Shown piece by piece: positions 1 through 13,373 of a stretch of DNA of 64,000 nucleotides; position 1 is the stretch's first letter; every line of letters starts with the position of its first letter. A program made the translations under genes and the position numbers. The notes beneath the pieces are model-generated. The model saw only the letters and a program-made list of their open reading frames with translations. It ran no database searches and was not told where the DNA came from. The stretch is from Lumnitzera littorea (lineage: Eukaryota > Streptophyta > Magnoliopsida > Myrtales > Combretaceae). The DNA lies in the NCBI GenBank assembly GCA_024138015.1, contig JAMXBB010000003.1:14736148-14800147 (forward strand). The letters run 5' to 3'.

Positions 1-364
1 ATCAAATAAATGAAAAAAATTGAAATAATTACAAAAAAAGGCAATATGTAAATTGAAATTAATAAAACAACATGTACTAAAAACCTATCTTAAAAAACAA
101 ACACAGTCAAAGTCCTTCAACCGTGTCCTTAATCTTACAATAAGCATTCATGGCTCAATTGCTTCAAAGTTAAAGGAAGATAATAGATTAATTATTCTCA
201 AATATAATTCATTTTCTTATTTAGTTGAAACTTGACTATCGAATGACTATTCTAAAAAAAATTTTATTTCTTCTCCATAGGGATTGCCTACAATACTATA
301 TAAAATAGTATTGGTTATATATTATAGATAAGAAACAGGACTTATGGTTTTGTGATAATTTTGC

Positions 365-1225
365 TCTTTATCAAAATTATACCATCATTCTACCACCATT
401 CCTACACTATCCATACACAATCACACCACTATTCCAATTGCTATCTCTACTGCCATTGCCACCATATTCAAAACCATTGCCTCCACTATTAATGTCACCA
501 TCACATTAGTACAATCATCATAAACCCAACCCTTACACCACTACTATTACTAGCACCATACCACTATCATTGCTACCCACATCTACACCAGTAATTACAC
601 CTCTACGTCATCAACATTTTCGTTATTGTAACTATTAACATTAATATTATCATTGTTATAAAGCTTACTCCTATTTTTACTAAAACCTTCTAGCATTATT
701 ATCCTAGCACTACCACCATCACTATTACTACCATCCCCTTAGTAACATTACCACTATAATCATTAATGTTATTTTTATTGCTACAATACTACCGCCATTA
801 CTATTGTATTACTACTAACTACCACTAACCTATTTCTTGTGCTTCATTAACCGTTGATGACTACTATCGAGTTTGCCACTAATACCAGGTTTACACCATC
901 GCTGCCATCACATTGCCTTACATCACTACTATTGTTACACTACTATCATCATTGTAGCATTAATCATTGCCTACCCTAACTACCATATCCTATCCTTGAA
1001 TTACCATTACCTTTACTTTCACCGACATTAATAACACCAAATTACCATCATGGTGTTGTCATAGTTTAGTGGTAGTGAAATTAGAAAATAAGGTAATCAA
1101 CTATATTGCAGTTTTAGTACTACGAAATAAAGGTAATAACATTGGCAGTGCAAGATTATAGTGATAGTAGTAGAATAAGTTTAGTAATGCGATATTAGTA
1201 CTCATATTGGTGGTATTTTTTTTTT
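365..1225. repeat. CAC/ATC-rich low-complexity block with strand switch
   Basis: From about 365 to 1050 the + strand is packed with CCACCAT, ACCATCA and ACTACTA words. After about 1050 (CATCATGGTG) the complementary sense (GTGG, GTAGTG, TAGTAG) dominates to about 1225. A similar switch occurs at 58195-58870. There is no open frame of note. Confidence 0.6.
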
Positions 1226-4200
1226 TTTTGTCAAAATGAGGCGTTTTAGTAGTTTTATTATTATCAACTCATTGTGCAATAAATAGTGTGAAGTAAACAA
1301 TGAAGTTGCATTATTCCCTATAATAAAGATTTATGAGAATTAAATAATAATATATATATTGCTCAGTTACTCTAAGTAATGGTTTTTACTAAGAAGTAGT
1401 TTTCCTGCTCCTTTTCTTTTTCATTCCTTAAAGTTAATGAGCTCTTGGTTTCATCCCTTTGAACTCATACCACCATTGTAGAGTTGCTGTTATATGTTGA
1501 TGGAACCTCTAACACCTTTGTGAAAGTCAACAACATTAGCCCCTATGGTTAATGAAATAAATTTGCAATTATGTGACTTAAAGTATAGATTATGTATTTA
1601 GAAGGCTTAATAATCAACTAAAGTGGTACATGTGTTAAACATGAGTAAAGAGGGAGAATTGTAATGTTTATAAGAAAGGTTCAAACCTTTTATAAAAAGT
1701 TATGTTGATCCCTTAGCGAGAGAAAAAGAAAAATTGACAATGCAAACAAGTCATTACCTTTTTTATCTTACAGTACAAGAAGGTCTAGACCTTTTTCAAA
1801 TATTCTAGATGTTTTTAGTTCAACAGTAGAATTTTATTGAATGTTATATTTTGAATGGTTGCAATTGCCTCTTAAAATTTTAGCAAGTTTCTAATGTAAA
1901 ATTCATATCCATTTGTGATTAAAGATCGGATCCATTTGTAGCTTATTAATTAAATCTAATGGACAATATTCAAGTTTTGAAAGATAATGACTTTTATGAA
2001 AAGTTATGGTCTTTTAAAATTATTTAAACTATAAATATATATTGCTTCTCTTTTTCCAAAGAGTTTTTTAACAAGAAATATGCTAATTTTTTAGCATTCT
2101 CTCTCTCTCTCTCTCTTTGCAATCTATTGCTAAACATAAACATTTCTTCAATATCTAAAAAGTGATTGGATACTTCGATTTTTGCTATATAAGTAGCAAA
2201 ACTTAATCGTATCCTACTTAATTGTATCCTAAAGGAATACAATACTACAAACTTAGTGTAAGAAGCAGAAGTTCATTAAGGAAAGCAATCTATTCATGCT
2301 TCTAAGTCCTTATCAATTTGTTTGTTTCACTAATCCATTTGTCCACCATATTTTACTTACAGTAGCTCTTTTTATCACCACTCAAGCCAAAACCTTGTGC
2401 CAACACTAGTTTCCTCACCATTGTGGCGCTTTCTTTCTTTGTGATCCTTCCTCTTTAGTAATAATTTATTCAATATATTTTCTCCTTCGTGTCTATACAA
2501 GCTAAAGCACCCCATCCCCCCTCTTCTCTCTCTCTCTCTCTCTCTTTCCCTCCTCTTGTCAAACATTCATTTACTAATGAGATTATGACCTCTTCAATTG
2601 CCATCTCAACCTTCAAAGCCATTATCTAAGTTCAACTCTAATGCCTCCACGGTTTAGCCAAGCGATTCTATCTAATAAACCTACTAAGGATGAGCTGAAG
2701 TACTTGACAGCCCATCCTGACATTCTCTCTCTCCTCTTTCTAACCTCCATATACTTGTCTAAGCTATTGAGCACCCAACAAAACTTCTTGCCAAACATCC
2801 CAATAGCTCGACAAGTGTTGAGAACAGCTTAGACTCTGTTTCAAAAGTGATCGTTGACCTATTCTGAGATCCCCCAGTTTTTAGGCAACATATTTGCATG
2901 ACATTTGTCCTATATTAGCATAACTAGACTTGATTCTCAATTTCTCTCTATACAAGATATAATGTAACATACTTTCTTAGTGGTTTTTTGACATGCATCT
3001 ATTACTTTTTTGTATGAGCAAGAGATTCTACTATTATTCTTTTTATCTTATGTCATTTTTACCCTTTGTGTTTAATTTTAGGATGGTTCTAGGACATTTC
3101 TACAATTGTAAATTTATATTTATCCCTTTTTACATTAGAAACTTACTACAAATAGTCTTAACAGATGTATGTTGGCATCATCTTTTCTCTCTGAAAATTA
3201 AATATTTACTTTTTCTTCTTGTGAGTCATTTCTCCAAGTTAGCACCTATACTCTTATCAATTTCAAATAGTAGCTAGGGAATTGTGGTAAGTGAATTTTA
3301 GTCCATTGCTTGTGAGTCATATCAAGTTGTAGATTAAGTTGTGTTAAATATTTATAGTGAGTCATATCTATGCGGGTTGCTTCATATTAACTACAAGTAT
3401 TTAGCTTCCATTAATTGTTTTTCAATACTTCAAGAGACATATTCCTCCAAGGTAACCCCTAATGATAATGCAACTCCTAAGCATGCCATTTATCCATCCA
3501 CCACCACCATTAGCTAGCAACTTCATTTTAAATCCCTCATGTGAAGGGCTTATAGTTAGCAACCAACAACTGCACTATCCATTACATTAGCCATTTTCGA
3601 CCAATCACATGAACTTATATAACACTCATTTGAGAGGATCAAATAGGAATAGGTTATCTTTATTTTGATCAAAGGTGGTTTAATTTTTAGGTTGTGATAG
3701 TGGCAATAGAAACCATCTAGCTTGTTTTCTTCCATTATTTATCTCCTTAGAAAATAAGCTCCTTTTTTGAAAAAGACAACTTTGCTAAGTTGATTGAACC
3801 ATTTAGCTTGATTTCTTTGTTTCATGTTGCCAATATTGTTGGATGTATTTTATGATGTATAAATATTTGCAAAATTTTTTGTTTTAGTGATGAAGCGATA
3901 ATATATTTAGAAAGATAAATGAAGAAGGTAAATAGTAGTGCATGTTTTTGAACTTTCATTAATTCTATATTCAATTCTAAGTTCCTACATAAATGAAATG
4001 TGAAATTTTTTAATAGTCTACTCCCCTTTGAGTAATGAATCTCCTTAACCGTTGTAATTCACAGGGGATTAACTTGACTTTAATAATCTAGGCACTATCT
4101 CATAGAAAGACTCAATGAAATAGATATATTTATGAAGATGTGGACTACTTGCACAAGGACAAAGATCCTATGAAGCTTTACTATTCCATAGGATTGGCTT

Positions 4201-4557
4201 TGGGTCTTTGCGCTGTTTAGGTGGAAAACAAATTAGGCCTCCTTTTGTGCGGGGAACAAGGGATAAATTGTAATTATTTTTTTGCAAATTTCAGTCTAGC
4301 CTTTTCTTGAAAAGGAAAATTCTATGTTTTGTAAGTTTGATGCGTGTTTTACTTTCTAAATTTTTATTTTATTTAGAATGTTTTAGTTTACTTTTAATAT
4401 TATTTTAGTACGATGGCTTCTCTTTCATTTTTACACCTTGTAACACGTCATATAAGCACAATGCAGTAGATATAGATTCTTTTTTTTTTTTTAATTATTA
4501 TTATTATTATTCCATTTTGGGTGGCGTGTGGTCTCTCCGCCAATTTCTCCACGTTGA
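1226..4557. other. AT-rich spacer without a supported gene
   Basis: CT microsatellites at about 2099-2116 and 2526-2545 account for the RERERE-type open frames on the minus strand. A 63-codon frame at 2641-2832 has no recognisable domain. Confidence 0.5.
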
Positions 4558-4695
4558 TGGCTAGGATAATAGTTACTAGCTAATTTGAGCATCTCAATTG
4601 CCTTGATAACCAACGTTTCAATCAAGTGGCTAGGATAATAGTTACTAGCTAATTTGAGCATCTCAATTGCCTTGATAACCAACGTTTCAATCAAG
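4558..4695 (+). repeat. Perfect 69-bp tandem duplication (two copies)
   Basis: The unit starting TGGCTAGGATAATAGTTACT occupies 4558-4626 and 4627-4695 without a visible difference. Identity suggests a recent duplication. An open frame crossing it on the minus strand simply repeats a 23-residue block and is not taken as a gene. Confidence 0.95.
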
Positions 4696-6059
4696 TGAAA
4701 ACATTCGACTAGTTGAAAGTTACCAAGTTAAAAGTTAAAAAAAAAGATTTAATAGGTAATATATATTACACGTATATATATGTAATACATAACTATTAAT
4801 TATATTTAAATATGTGATAATATTGATAGTAGATTTTTAGGTAATTATCCGTTATTAACATTACAATTTCAAATTCGATTGATAATTATGTATATTCATA
4901 CGTAAAGTATACTATCTAATGAATCCTTTTTCTAAAAATTGAGATAATAAACAAGAAAAATTCTAAGCATTGAATTCATCGTTATCCCAATTTAATAACC
5001 AATGAAAGCATCCTACTCTTTTAAAAAAAAGTGTTTGGCCTGACATATGAACAACTCAGGACATTAAGTAGTATCTAATATACTTACAGCTTCTCCAAGA
5101 CAAAATCAACAAAACGTTTTAATGATTTTGCTAGAAGAAAATCCCTCAACATCCCCTCAAATGGAGGACGGGACCCTGGTTTCCTATCACTTATAATATA
5201 AAAATTGTAGTTAGAGTGGTGACGAAGAGATAAGAAAAATGAGAGACACATGTATGGGATAACCCAGTAGAACGTTGAAACCATGAAAGGCCATACAATG
5301 TTGAGGATAGACATGAGACGATAAATATTTTCTTTTCCTTTCCTTCCTCCCTTCTTTTTTTTTCCCGAAGAGACCATAAATGCTCCTCCAGCGAAGTATG
5401 GCTCGACAAAGCACGTGGCTGAATCTTGTTTCGTACATGTCATGTGCAATAATATGTCATTTCATACTTCCTGTCTTTGGTTTTAGTTAGGGCATATATA
5501 TTTCTGTAACCGGTTGATTTGATATTTGATGTAATAAGTGAATATTATTATAGTAATCTTAAAATGTTTATTGTTTATTGTTACCCAATCAAGAAAAACT
5601 TTTAAGAGGTTACAGAAATTTGGCTATCCTAATAGCTAATAATCATCGGAAGTAAAAATTACAATTAATGACTCATGGTATTGGTTAACTATTTTTGAAA
5701 ATATTAATGAAAACTATGGAAATTATTTCTATTTTGATAAGAAAAAAGCATTTTATATTTTCCATTAAAATTTTAGATTTTTACTAACCATTATCACTAG
5801 TAGCCAATCATTGTGCCACCTTCCATCACCTCTTATCACTAGAAGCCAATAGTATTGACAACCTTTTGAGATTATTTTCATTATATTTTAAAGTTTTTTT
5901 TTATTAAAATACGATCCATTAAAACTCCTTAAAAGAAACAACAACCAAACAATTTCACACATCAGCTAAGCCATGCATATTTGGCTCACTCAAATCAATA
6001 CAACCTATGTCTTGGATGGCTTAGTTGCTCGATTCTGCTCAAAGTGCCCCATAAAATTT
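4696..6059. other. AT-rich spacer without a supported gene
   Basis: A 121-codon minus-strand open frame at 5084-5449 is the longest here; it has no family resemblance I recognise and overlaps two other frames, so I do not call it. Confidence 0.4.
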
Positions 6060-6890
6060 TGATCCCTTCTTGGATCTATGTTGACCTTCTTTTATGCAAT
6101 ATTTTGATCAGATTAACTCTATCTAAAGAACATGTTTCCTATTAACATCTTAGGCCAACTTGATGAAATAGGCTTGGTTACACTATTTGATAGCTAAAAT
6201 CCTAAGACCAACCTACTACGTTGGCCTCTTAATCTTATTCTAACTAATCCAGTGTAGCTTCTTTACCCATCAATTAAACCCCATAAGAAATCCATATGTA
6301 TTCTTTCCAGGTTGTCTACTAGACCCTTTAGAAAAGGAATGGCTTGAGAATAGTAGTTAGAAATACTTTCTAATATTGATGTGCTTAAAACCTTTCTCTT
6401 CGTCATGCTTTGCGTTTTCGCCTTCCAACCTGCAAGCTTTCTTTGTGACTTTTCCAAAACAAAATCCAAGTCCTATTTCTACAATCTTCTTCCTTCCTTA
6501 ACCAAGATGCCTAAATATTTCCCCATTCTTGAGGTGATCTCAATGCCAAAGAAATCACAAATATTGTTTTTCATATCAACATTTGTTCCTCAAAAAGATA
6601 ACACAAGATTTTTCAAAATTCACCTTTTGTCTCAACAAAGAACCAAACCGCTCAATCGCCTTCATCATGCTCTAGATATTCTTTTCCAAAGCTTCTCCCA
6701 TTAAGGCCATCATTTGCGAAGAACAAATGAGATAAATGCAAGTCTAAACCTTTTATAGTCGTGGAGGTCTAGTCCTTCACATCTACCATGTGGTGAATTA
6801 ATCTACTAAACATGTTCATAATTAGTATGAACAAATAAGGCAAGAGTAGGTCTCCCTATCTCAAGCCTCTAGAAGATTGAAAACTATAAC
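6060..6890 (-). pseudogene. L1-type LINE reverse-transcriptase remnant
   Basis: The minus strand reads, from 6880 down, blocks of a plant LINE RT: PYLFILIMNMFSRL-like sequence, then LSHLFFAND (normally LFFADD, so the second catalytic Asp is Asn), RQKVNFEKS, and finally QRKLAGWKAKTQSMTKRK followed by ISNYYSQAIPFLKGL and FLWGL (about 6469-6263), the conserved RT-connection region. Frameshifts and stops break it. Neither the LINE 5' end nor an A tail is visible, so it is a fragment. Confidence 0.75.
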
Positions 6891-7360
6891 ACCCCAGTCC
6901 ATAAGTAGTTATTATAACCTCCTACAATTCATGTGTGATACTTAATCATGGGATCTCACAATCTTTCTCCCCTTAAACACGCAACGCCCTCCTTAAGAGA
7001 CCTTATAATTGGGTCAGGATTTTTCCCCCTTTTCGGTGTATGATTCGGGCTGCTCACTACCTAGTTATATCCTGGTGACACTCCCTACCTTTCTTGAATC
7101 TTCTCTATATTAGAGCCAAACCCGAATCATGCACCTACTAGTAGAGGGTCTGCTTTAATATCATTTATAACGTCCTAATCTATAAGCAGTGAATAACTAA
7201 ACCAACGAACATTAATGATCCTATTTTTAACCACTGATCCAAAAGTTTCAAACTTGTGTTGATAAGATATTCACAACCATGACCTTATAAACTAGTATCA
7301 CAACTTTCCACAATCCATGCGGGATACTTAATCATAGGGTCTTACAAAATCTCTCCATCA
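6887..7360. repeat. Two related copies of an unclassified dispersed repeat
   Basis: AACACCCCAGTCCATAAGTAG at about 6888 and AACGTCCTAATCTATAAGCAG at about 7169 start similar stretches. Each is followed by a GATACTTAATCAT(G/A)GG(A/G)TCT box (about 6940 and 7328). They abut the LINE remnant on its right. The repeat type is not clear to me. Confidence 0.5.
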
Positions 7361-7727
7361 TCGACCCATTAAACAAAATCTAATAAGACACTGTAGCAGT
7401 AAATATTGAAAAAAGTTTTGAAGAAAAAGTGTTTTTTCAAAACAATCATGCCTAAAATGATCTATTTAAAGTATAAATGGATTCTAGCCCAAAAAACAAA
7501 AAGAAAAGAAAAGAAATTATAATTGGATTTAATTGAATTTTGATATAAACTTAGAGAGTTTAAATGGAAAACTTCATTTACTTTTGACACAATCACAAAG
7601 GAAAACATCTAGCAACTTTTCCCATCATAAGTTGTACTAACAACAATTGCAAATGCAGGAAAGACATTAAATTAAATAAATAAAGGGAACTCATCAAAGA
7701 ATAAATAACAATTCATAATAAACTAAA

Positions 7728-7758
<31 letters not shown>

Positions 7759-8524
7759 GGGGCAGAGCATCTCTCCATAAAATAGGAGACTCACTAGTTG
7801 ATAGAAAATAAATATTAATGAAATAATCTAAGAAAGGAACATAACAAAAGGATTTTCTAATATTGGTTTCCCTTAAAACTCTATAAAAATACTTTCGCTC
7901 TCTCTTGATAAGATAATTAATAAGATTACCCTATAAGATTATGGAATAAATCCAAAAAGAAAAAATTTAGAACACCCCATACAAGCCAAGGTTGCCCCTT
8001 ACCATGGTTAACATGCCCTCGTTCCCTTAGGTTCTCTATGACTTCTAAACAATTGCCTTGGCTTTAATAAGAAAAAAGCTAATTACAAGTCTGTCGTCTA
8101 ACCTCCTTATGTGACAATGCAAAAGTACGAGGCTTGACGGTAGAATCTTCGAAAATAAAATATTTATGGATAATCAGGATGTAACATATGCCCACCAATT
8201 CTTTAAAAAAATACATAAATATAAATAACATAATATTAATTACTTAAATACCATTACAAAATTGCATATAAGAAATGCAATTTACTTAAAATAAAAAAAA
8301 AAATCACTTGTAGTAAATATGACGTGAAAAGTTATGTAGGTTACTAAATTGTATTTAATAGATACAATTTTATTAAGCCAATTTATTATCTTTGTTGAAC
8401 ACATAATTAAGACAATTCCATGGTCTAGTAGCAAGGGCATTAGCTTACATTTTATTAGGTTGTGAGTTCATTTCAAACACGGGCTTGTGTGCTTTTATTT
8501 TTTTGTATTCACTAGTATGTTGTA
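7361..8524. other. AT-rich spacer with a TA microsatellite
   Basis: TA-type tract at about 7730-7760. Nothing else recognised. Confidence 0.5.
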
Positions 8525-9443
8525 TGTAATAAATATGATATTAATACAAAATATATGATTTTACAACGACATTCATGTAATTAATTTTATATAATGTAAT
8601 TAGAGTAATGGCGGAGTAGTAAATATACAAATATTTTGGACAACCATCTTATCAAATCAAATGAATAAGCCATAATATATATAAGTCTATCTTAATAAGG
8701 CAATATTACAATAAAACATCATAAACCAAAAGAAAATGAATAAAATGTAATAGTAATACAAAACATGTGATGCTATGATAGCATTTATGTAATTAATTTT
8801 ATATAATTGCTATTTATGTAATTAGAGTAATGGCGGATTAGTAAATATATAAATATTTTGGATAACTATCTTATCAAATCAAATAAATAATCGATAATAT
8901 ATATAAGTCTATCTTATTAACCTTATTATGGCAATATTACAATAAAACATCATGAACTAAAAAGAAAATAAATAAAATGTAATATTAATACAAAACATGT
9001 GATCCTACGATAGCATTTACTTAATTAGATTTATATAACTGCTATTTACGTAATTAGAGTAATGGTGGATTGATAAATATATAAATATTTTGGATAACTA
9101 TCTTATCAAATCAAATGATTAAGCAATAATATATATAAGTCTATCTTACTAACCTTATGATAGCAATATTACAATAAAACATCATAAACCAAAAGAAAAT
9201 AAATGAAATGTAATATTAATACAAAACATGTGATTTTGAGATAGTGTTTATGTAACTAATTTTATATAACTGCTATTTATGTAATTAAAGTAAGGGTAGA
9301 GTAGTAAATATACAAATATTTTAGATAACCATCTTATTAGATCAAATGAATAAGTGATAACATATATAAGTCTATCTTACTAACCTTATGATGGCAATAT
9401 TACAATAAAACATCATAAACCAAAAGAAAATAAATGAAATGTA
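8525..9443 (+). repeat. Tandem array, four units of 222-232 bp
   Basis: The marker TAGAGTAATGG (TAAAGTAAGGG in the last unit) occurs at 8601, 8823, 9055 and 9286. Every unit also carries TCTTAT(C/T)A(A/G)ATC, ATATATAAGTCTATCTTA, CAATATTACAATAAAACATC and a TAATACAAAACATGTGA box. Units differ by substitutions and small indels. AT-rich, no coding potential. Confidence 0.85.
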
Positions 9444-10357
9444 AAAGCCATATAGCTAATAGGATATAGATAAACATGATAACTCTATTAATAATAATTT
9501 AACTTCTATTTCCTTTTTTCTTTATTCAAGATCTTTTAGTAGATTTTCATTTCTTTATTTAGAAGTTGTAATTATATATATTAAAATTATTGATAGGAAA
9601 ATATCTTATTATTGTCGTAATTATATATTATATTATATATATTAAAGGATCTTATTAATAATTTAACTCACAATAATTTCTAAAGTTTAATAGGATGAAA
9701 AAATGATTAAGGATGATTCGTACACATCATAAGAAGCTAAAAGAAAAAAACTTTTGATCTTCTTATTATGCATATATACTAAATAAAGTTTGACTATTAA
9801 TTTATAAAAAAAAAAGTACATTAATATATAAAACTTCATGTAAGTTTTGTTTTCAGCAAAAATATATCAAAAAAAAAATTTGAGTATAAACTTACTAATA
9901 CAATGAAAAAAGAAAATTGACATAAATATAAATATTATACTATCTTTTTTATGATAACTTTATCTAATTGTATCATTAGCAATGCTAAGAAAAATAATAT
10001 CATTTTGAATATATGTTATTAACTAATCAATTATTTAATAATTCACATTCATTTTTGTAACATTAATTAAAAAAAATAAACTAAACCAAATCATACAATT
10101 GATATTATTTATTAATAGTTTATGTGATAATACTGGAATATTTGTAATATGAACAATGTAATTATTGTTTATGGTATATTACTAATAAAAAAAAAAGAAA
10201 TAGTTTGATAAATATTAAAGGATAGATTTCTTTTAAGTAATAAATTCATATAGAAAAAGCAAAATGACAAATATGAGAGTTGAACTCAAAACCTTATATT
10301 TGTAAAACCAAATATTCAATTGATAAATTATATTTAATTTCGTGTTATATTTTTCTC

Positions 10358-10393
<36 letters not shown>

Positions 10394-11393
10394 TTTTAAA
10401 AGCCGATTTTTCCCGAGCTTGGAGGGATTGGGGCCCCTCCCCTCCCCTAAATCCGTTCCTGTCAAGATGTTTCATCATGTATCAAAAATATGTCACTTCG
10501 TAGTAAGTCATATAAAAGTTGCACTCCTCTACAAGTATTATCTTTGCATAAAGACTATGTCTCTTGTGTATACATTAGAAAGATCTATATAAGGAAAAAA
10601 GCATAAATGCCTAAAAGATGTTATTAACAGAATGCACAAGTGATAAAAATATATATGTATATATATATATATATATGAGATTAAATGTTTGATTAATTTA
10701 AACATGGCTGAGATAACACAAATAATATTATTCGAAAGGACCAAAATCGCAAAAATATATTATCTAATGTTAAGGACATATATTTATAAAAAAAAAAAAA
10801 AAAGTTGAGGACGTATTGGCTTTGATGGCTTCTGTTTCGCGAGAGGCAAAGAAAGACAACGCCCTGTGAGAATTTCCTCAAGCATTTATGTAGCTTAAAA
10901 TTTGAGTAAATTATTTCATGCATAAATTGCCACAGACAGCGAAAACACATGAAAATCGGCTGCAGTTGTAGGAAGGGAATGTATGTCTTTGTGATTTATG
11001 ACCAGTTATTTCATGTTTGTGTCAGTGTGTCTGTGATATCTTGAACAAACATCCTCCTTGTCCGATTCCAGACTAACACTACCAACAGCACTCATGATGG
11101 AGGAGTTCCTGCCCAACCATTAAAGGGGATCAATAAAGAAGGAAAGGAATCTACATCTATCGACAGAGAAGCAGTGGATAAACAAAAATACACATCTCAG
11201 CATCATTGTTGACACAGGTAAGCAAATTCATACTATAAAATATGCATCGCATATTACATGCAAATTGTTATGTATACCTTATATGTAAATACCATTTAAA
11301 TTTTAATATATATAGTATATACAAAAATCACTGTGACAGTTATTTTGAAAATTATTATTAGACAGTTGTCTATATGGAAATTTTTTTACGATT

Positions 11394-11424
<31 letters not shown>

Positions 11425-12659
11425 GATGTGATATATAATACCCGATGATTTTTTTTTTTCTTTTTTGTGATAAATGAAATTTCTTTTTAAATACGTGTTG
11501 ATCTTGTGTTGTGGTTTGCTTGTTGGTCTCCAAGTAAAAGAAAGCATAGAGGGACCTGGTTGATCCCTGTCGGGGTGGTGGCTATAATTACACAGCCTAT
11601 TCCGACAGTGATCCGCCATCGTTATTATCAATGCCATCCTCCATCAAAATTGCTTTCTATAGTAATCATTCTCCACAACACCAAGTAGGCCAAAATAGCT
11701 AGCTACGCGTTTTTTAATGGTGACATGGTCTGGGAAGAGCCTAACAAACCTTATGCACCCAATTATTGAATCTCCCCCATATATTATTAGTCTTTTGCGT
11801 ATCAAAGCAGCCTCATGGACCATGGTACGGTCCACATTTATGGAGTAATAAAGATCTCCAATATCCATCCATTTCATATCAACTAGATCATCAACAGCAT
11901 AGAAATCTCTACCTACCATGTTCTAAAGGGAAAAAGGAAAAAAAAAAAAAAGAAAAAGAAAAGAAATAGTCTTGGTTATTAGTTAGTATATCCAGAAAAG
12001 CGGTGTTATATGTTGAACATTGAACGAAATTGTCATATGAAATATGATTTCTCCATGTACGCTAAATGCATACCCAGTGATCTCTACTTGGTATATAAAA
12101 GAATCTGGAGCAAACGACACGCACCAAAACTTTTAGATATAATAATAATTATTATTATTATGTACACACACGCACATATATATATATGGATGTATGTCTA
12201 TATATATGTATGCAATTATAAATAAATTAAACTACACTCTTAATAAGGAGGAAACAAAATCAGTAATTGATTGAAGACTTTTGAGAGAGCAATTTCAAGC
12301 ACTGTAAAAAAAAAATCAATTTTAATAAAATAAATTAATACACATGCATATATACATATATAAGAATATAAATAAATTCATACATACAAATTAGTATATA
12401 TATATATATATATATGTGCATAACGCCATTATTAAATTAAGGCAATTCCAAGCAAATGAGAATTCTAATAACATATAAATCTAACCATAAAATAAAGACA
12501 TACTTATGTAATCCATCTTAGATTCTATAAATAGGATCTTAGTTCCTTTCATAATATAATCTAATAAGAAATTATTTACTACAACAATAGGAAATAGTAC
12601 AATGAGGTCATGTTAAATGCTAAGTCTCTAAGCTAAATTTCTCATAATTTTAATTTTAA
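9444..12659. other. AT-rich spacer with several TA microsatellites
   Basis: TA tracts at about 10362-10390, 10640-10676, 11399-11424 and 12397-12415. A GC-richer patch at 10930-11220 and another at 11500-11920 have open frames on both strands (up to 91 codons, minus, 11644-11919) that I cannot assign. A word GGGGCCCCTCCCCTCCCC at about 10430 occurs in a CCTAAATCCGTTCCTG context seen at ends of some plant repeats. Confidence 0.4.
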
Positions 12660-13373
12660 TAATCAATAAAACTCTACAAATTTAGCGGTAGCCACTATTC
12701 GGATCAACTTTCGAGAATATTTATGCACCATGTAATTTATCTAACATATCATCCAATCATGAAATTGGATATTGGTACTTGATAATGATCTTGTTGATAG
12801 CTTGGCTATCAATGCATATTCTTCATAAGCCATCCTTTTTCAGTACGAGGACAACTGGAATGGCACATGGGCATATTCTTTCTTGAACATACTTACACTC
12901 AATTAACTCATCAACTTGTCTCCTTAGTTTAGTTGCCAATTTGAGAATGAGTCATCGGCAAGTCGATTAGGTGAGGCTGCGCTGGGTTGAAAGTTAATAT
13001 AGTGCTCAATGCCTTTAATAGAGGGTAAACCTTTTAGTAGTTTAGCATGAAACAGGTTAGCATACTCTTGAAGCAAGGTCTGTACTTCAATAGGTAATTC
13101 TCCAATCTCTTTTAACTCAAGAAGTCTTTTGACTAATAGGAGTACAAACTCCTCCTTCTTAACATCCTTAGAAAATTGTGCTCAAGAAATCACTAAAACC
13201 TTCTTCTACAAGGATTTGGAAACCTTGAGTTAGGATTTTTTAACTTCTCTTGAGCTTATAGGAGTCAACATAACCTTCTTACCTTCTTTTTAGAATATAT
13301 AAGTGTTCCTATACTCATCGTAGAGTACTTTCAAATTGAATAGTCAAGGTTTGCCAAGTAGTATATGTGAAGC
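12660..13373 (-). pseudogene. Ty3/Gypsy protease C-terminus and reverse-transcriptase N-terminus (3' part of the interrupted host element)
   Basis: The minus strand begins with ASHILLGKP (C-terminal protease box, about 13372-13340), then DEYRNTYI, a linker with ELPIEVQTLLQEY, GIEHYINFQPSAASPN and further RT blocks: KKDG (about 12850), a degraded YPIP area and IFSKVDPNSGYR (about 12720-12680). The RT catalytic YxDD and everything beyond is absent; homology ends near 12660. This is the continuation of the fragment at 22864-24652, split by the LTR nest. No 3' LTR partner was found to the left, so the element appears truncated. Confidence 0.8.

Noticed and set aside
2375..2566. Arg/Glu-repeat open frames, also at 2024-2242, 31868-32059, 34074-34352 and 43844-44077
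   Set aside because: They are translations of CT/GA microsatellites.
5084..5449. 121-codon minus-strand open frame
   Set aside because: No recognisable domain, overlaps two other open frames of similar length, and has no homologous context.
10425..10460. GGCCCCTCCCCTCCCC patch, as found near ends of some plant repeats
   Set aside because: No partner end, TSD or coding remnant was found nearby.
11398..11919. Minus-strand frames (79 and 91 codons) in a GC-richer patch, with a coding-like stretch at 11090-11215 on the + strand
   Set aside because: The composition looks gene-like, but I recognise no family and cannot build an exon model; possibly a decayed gene fragment.
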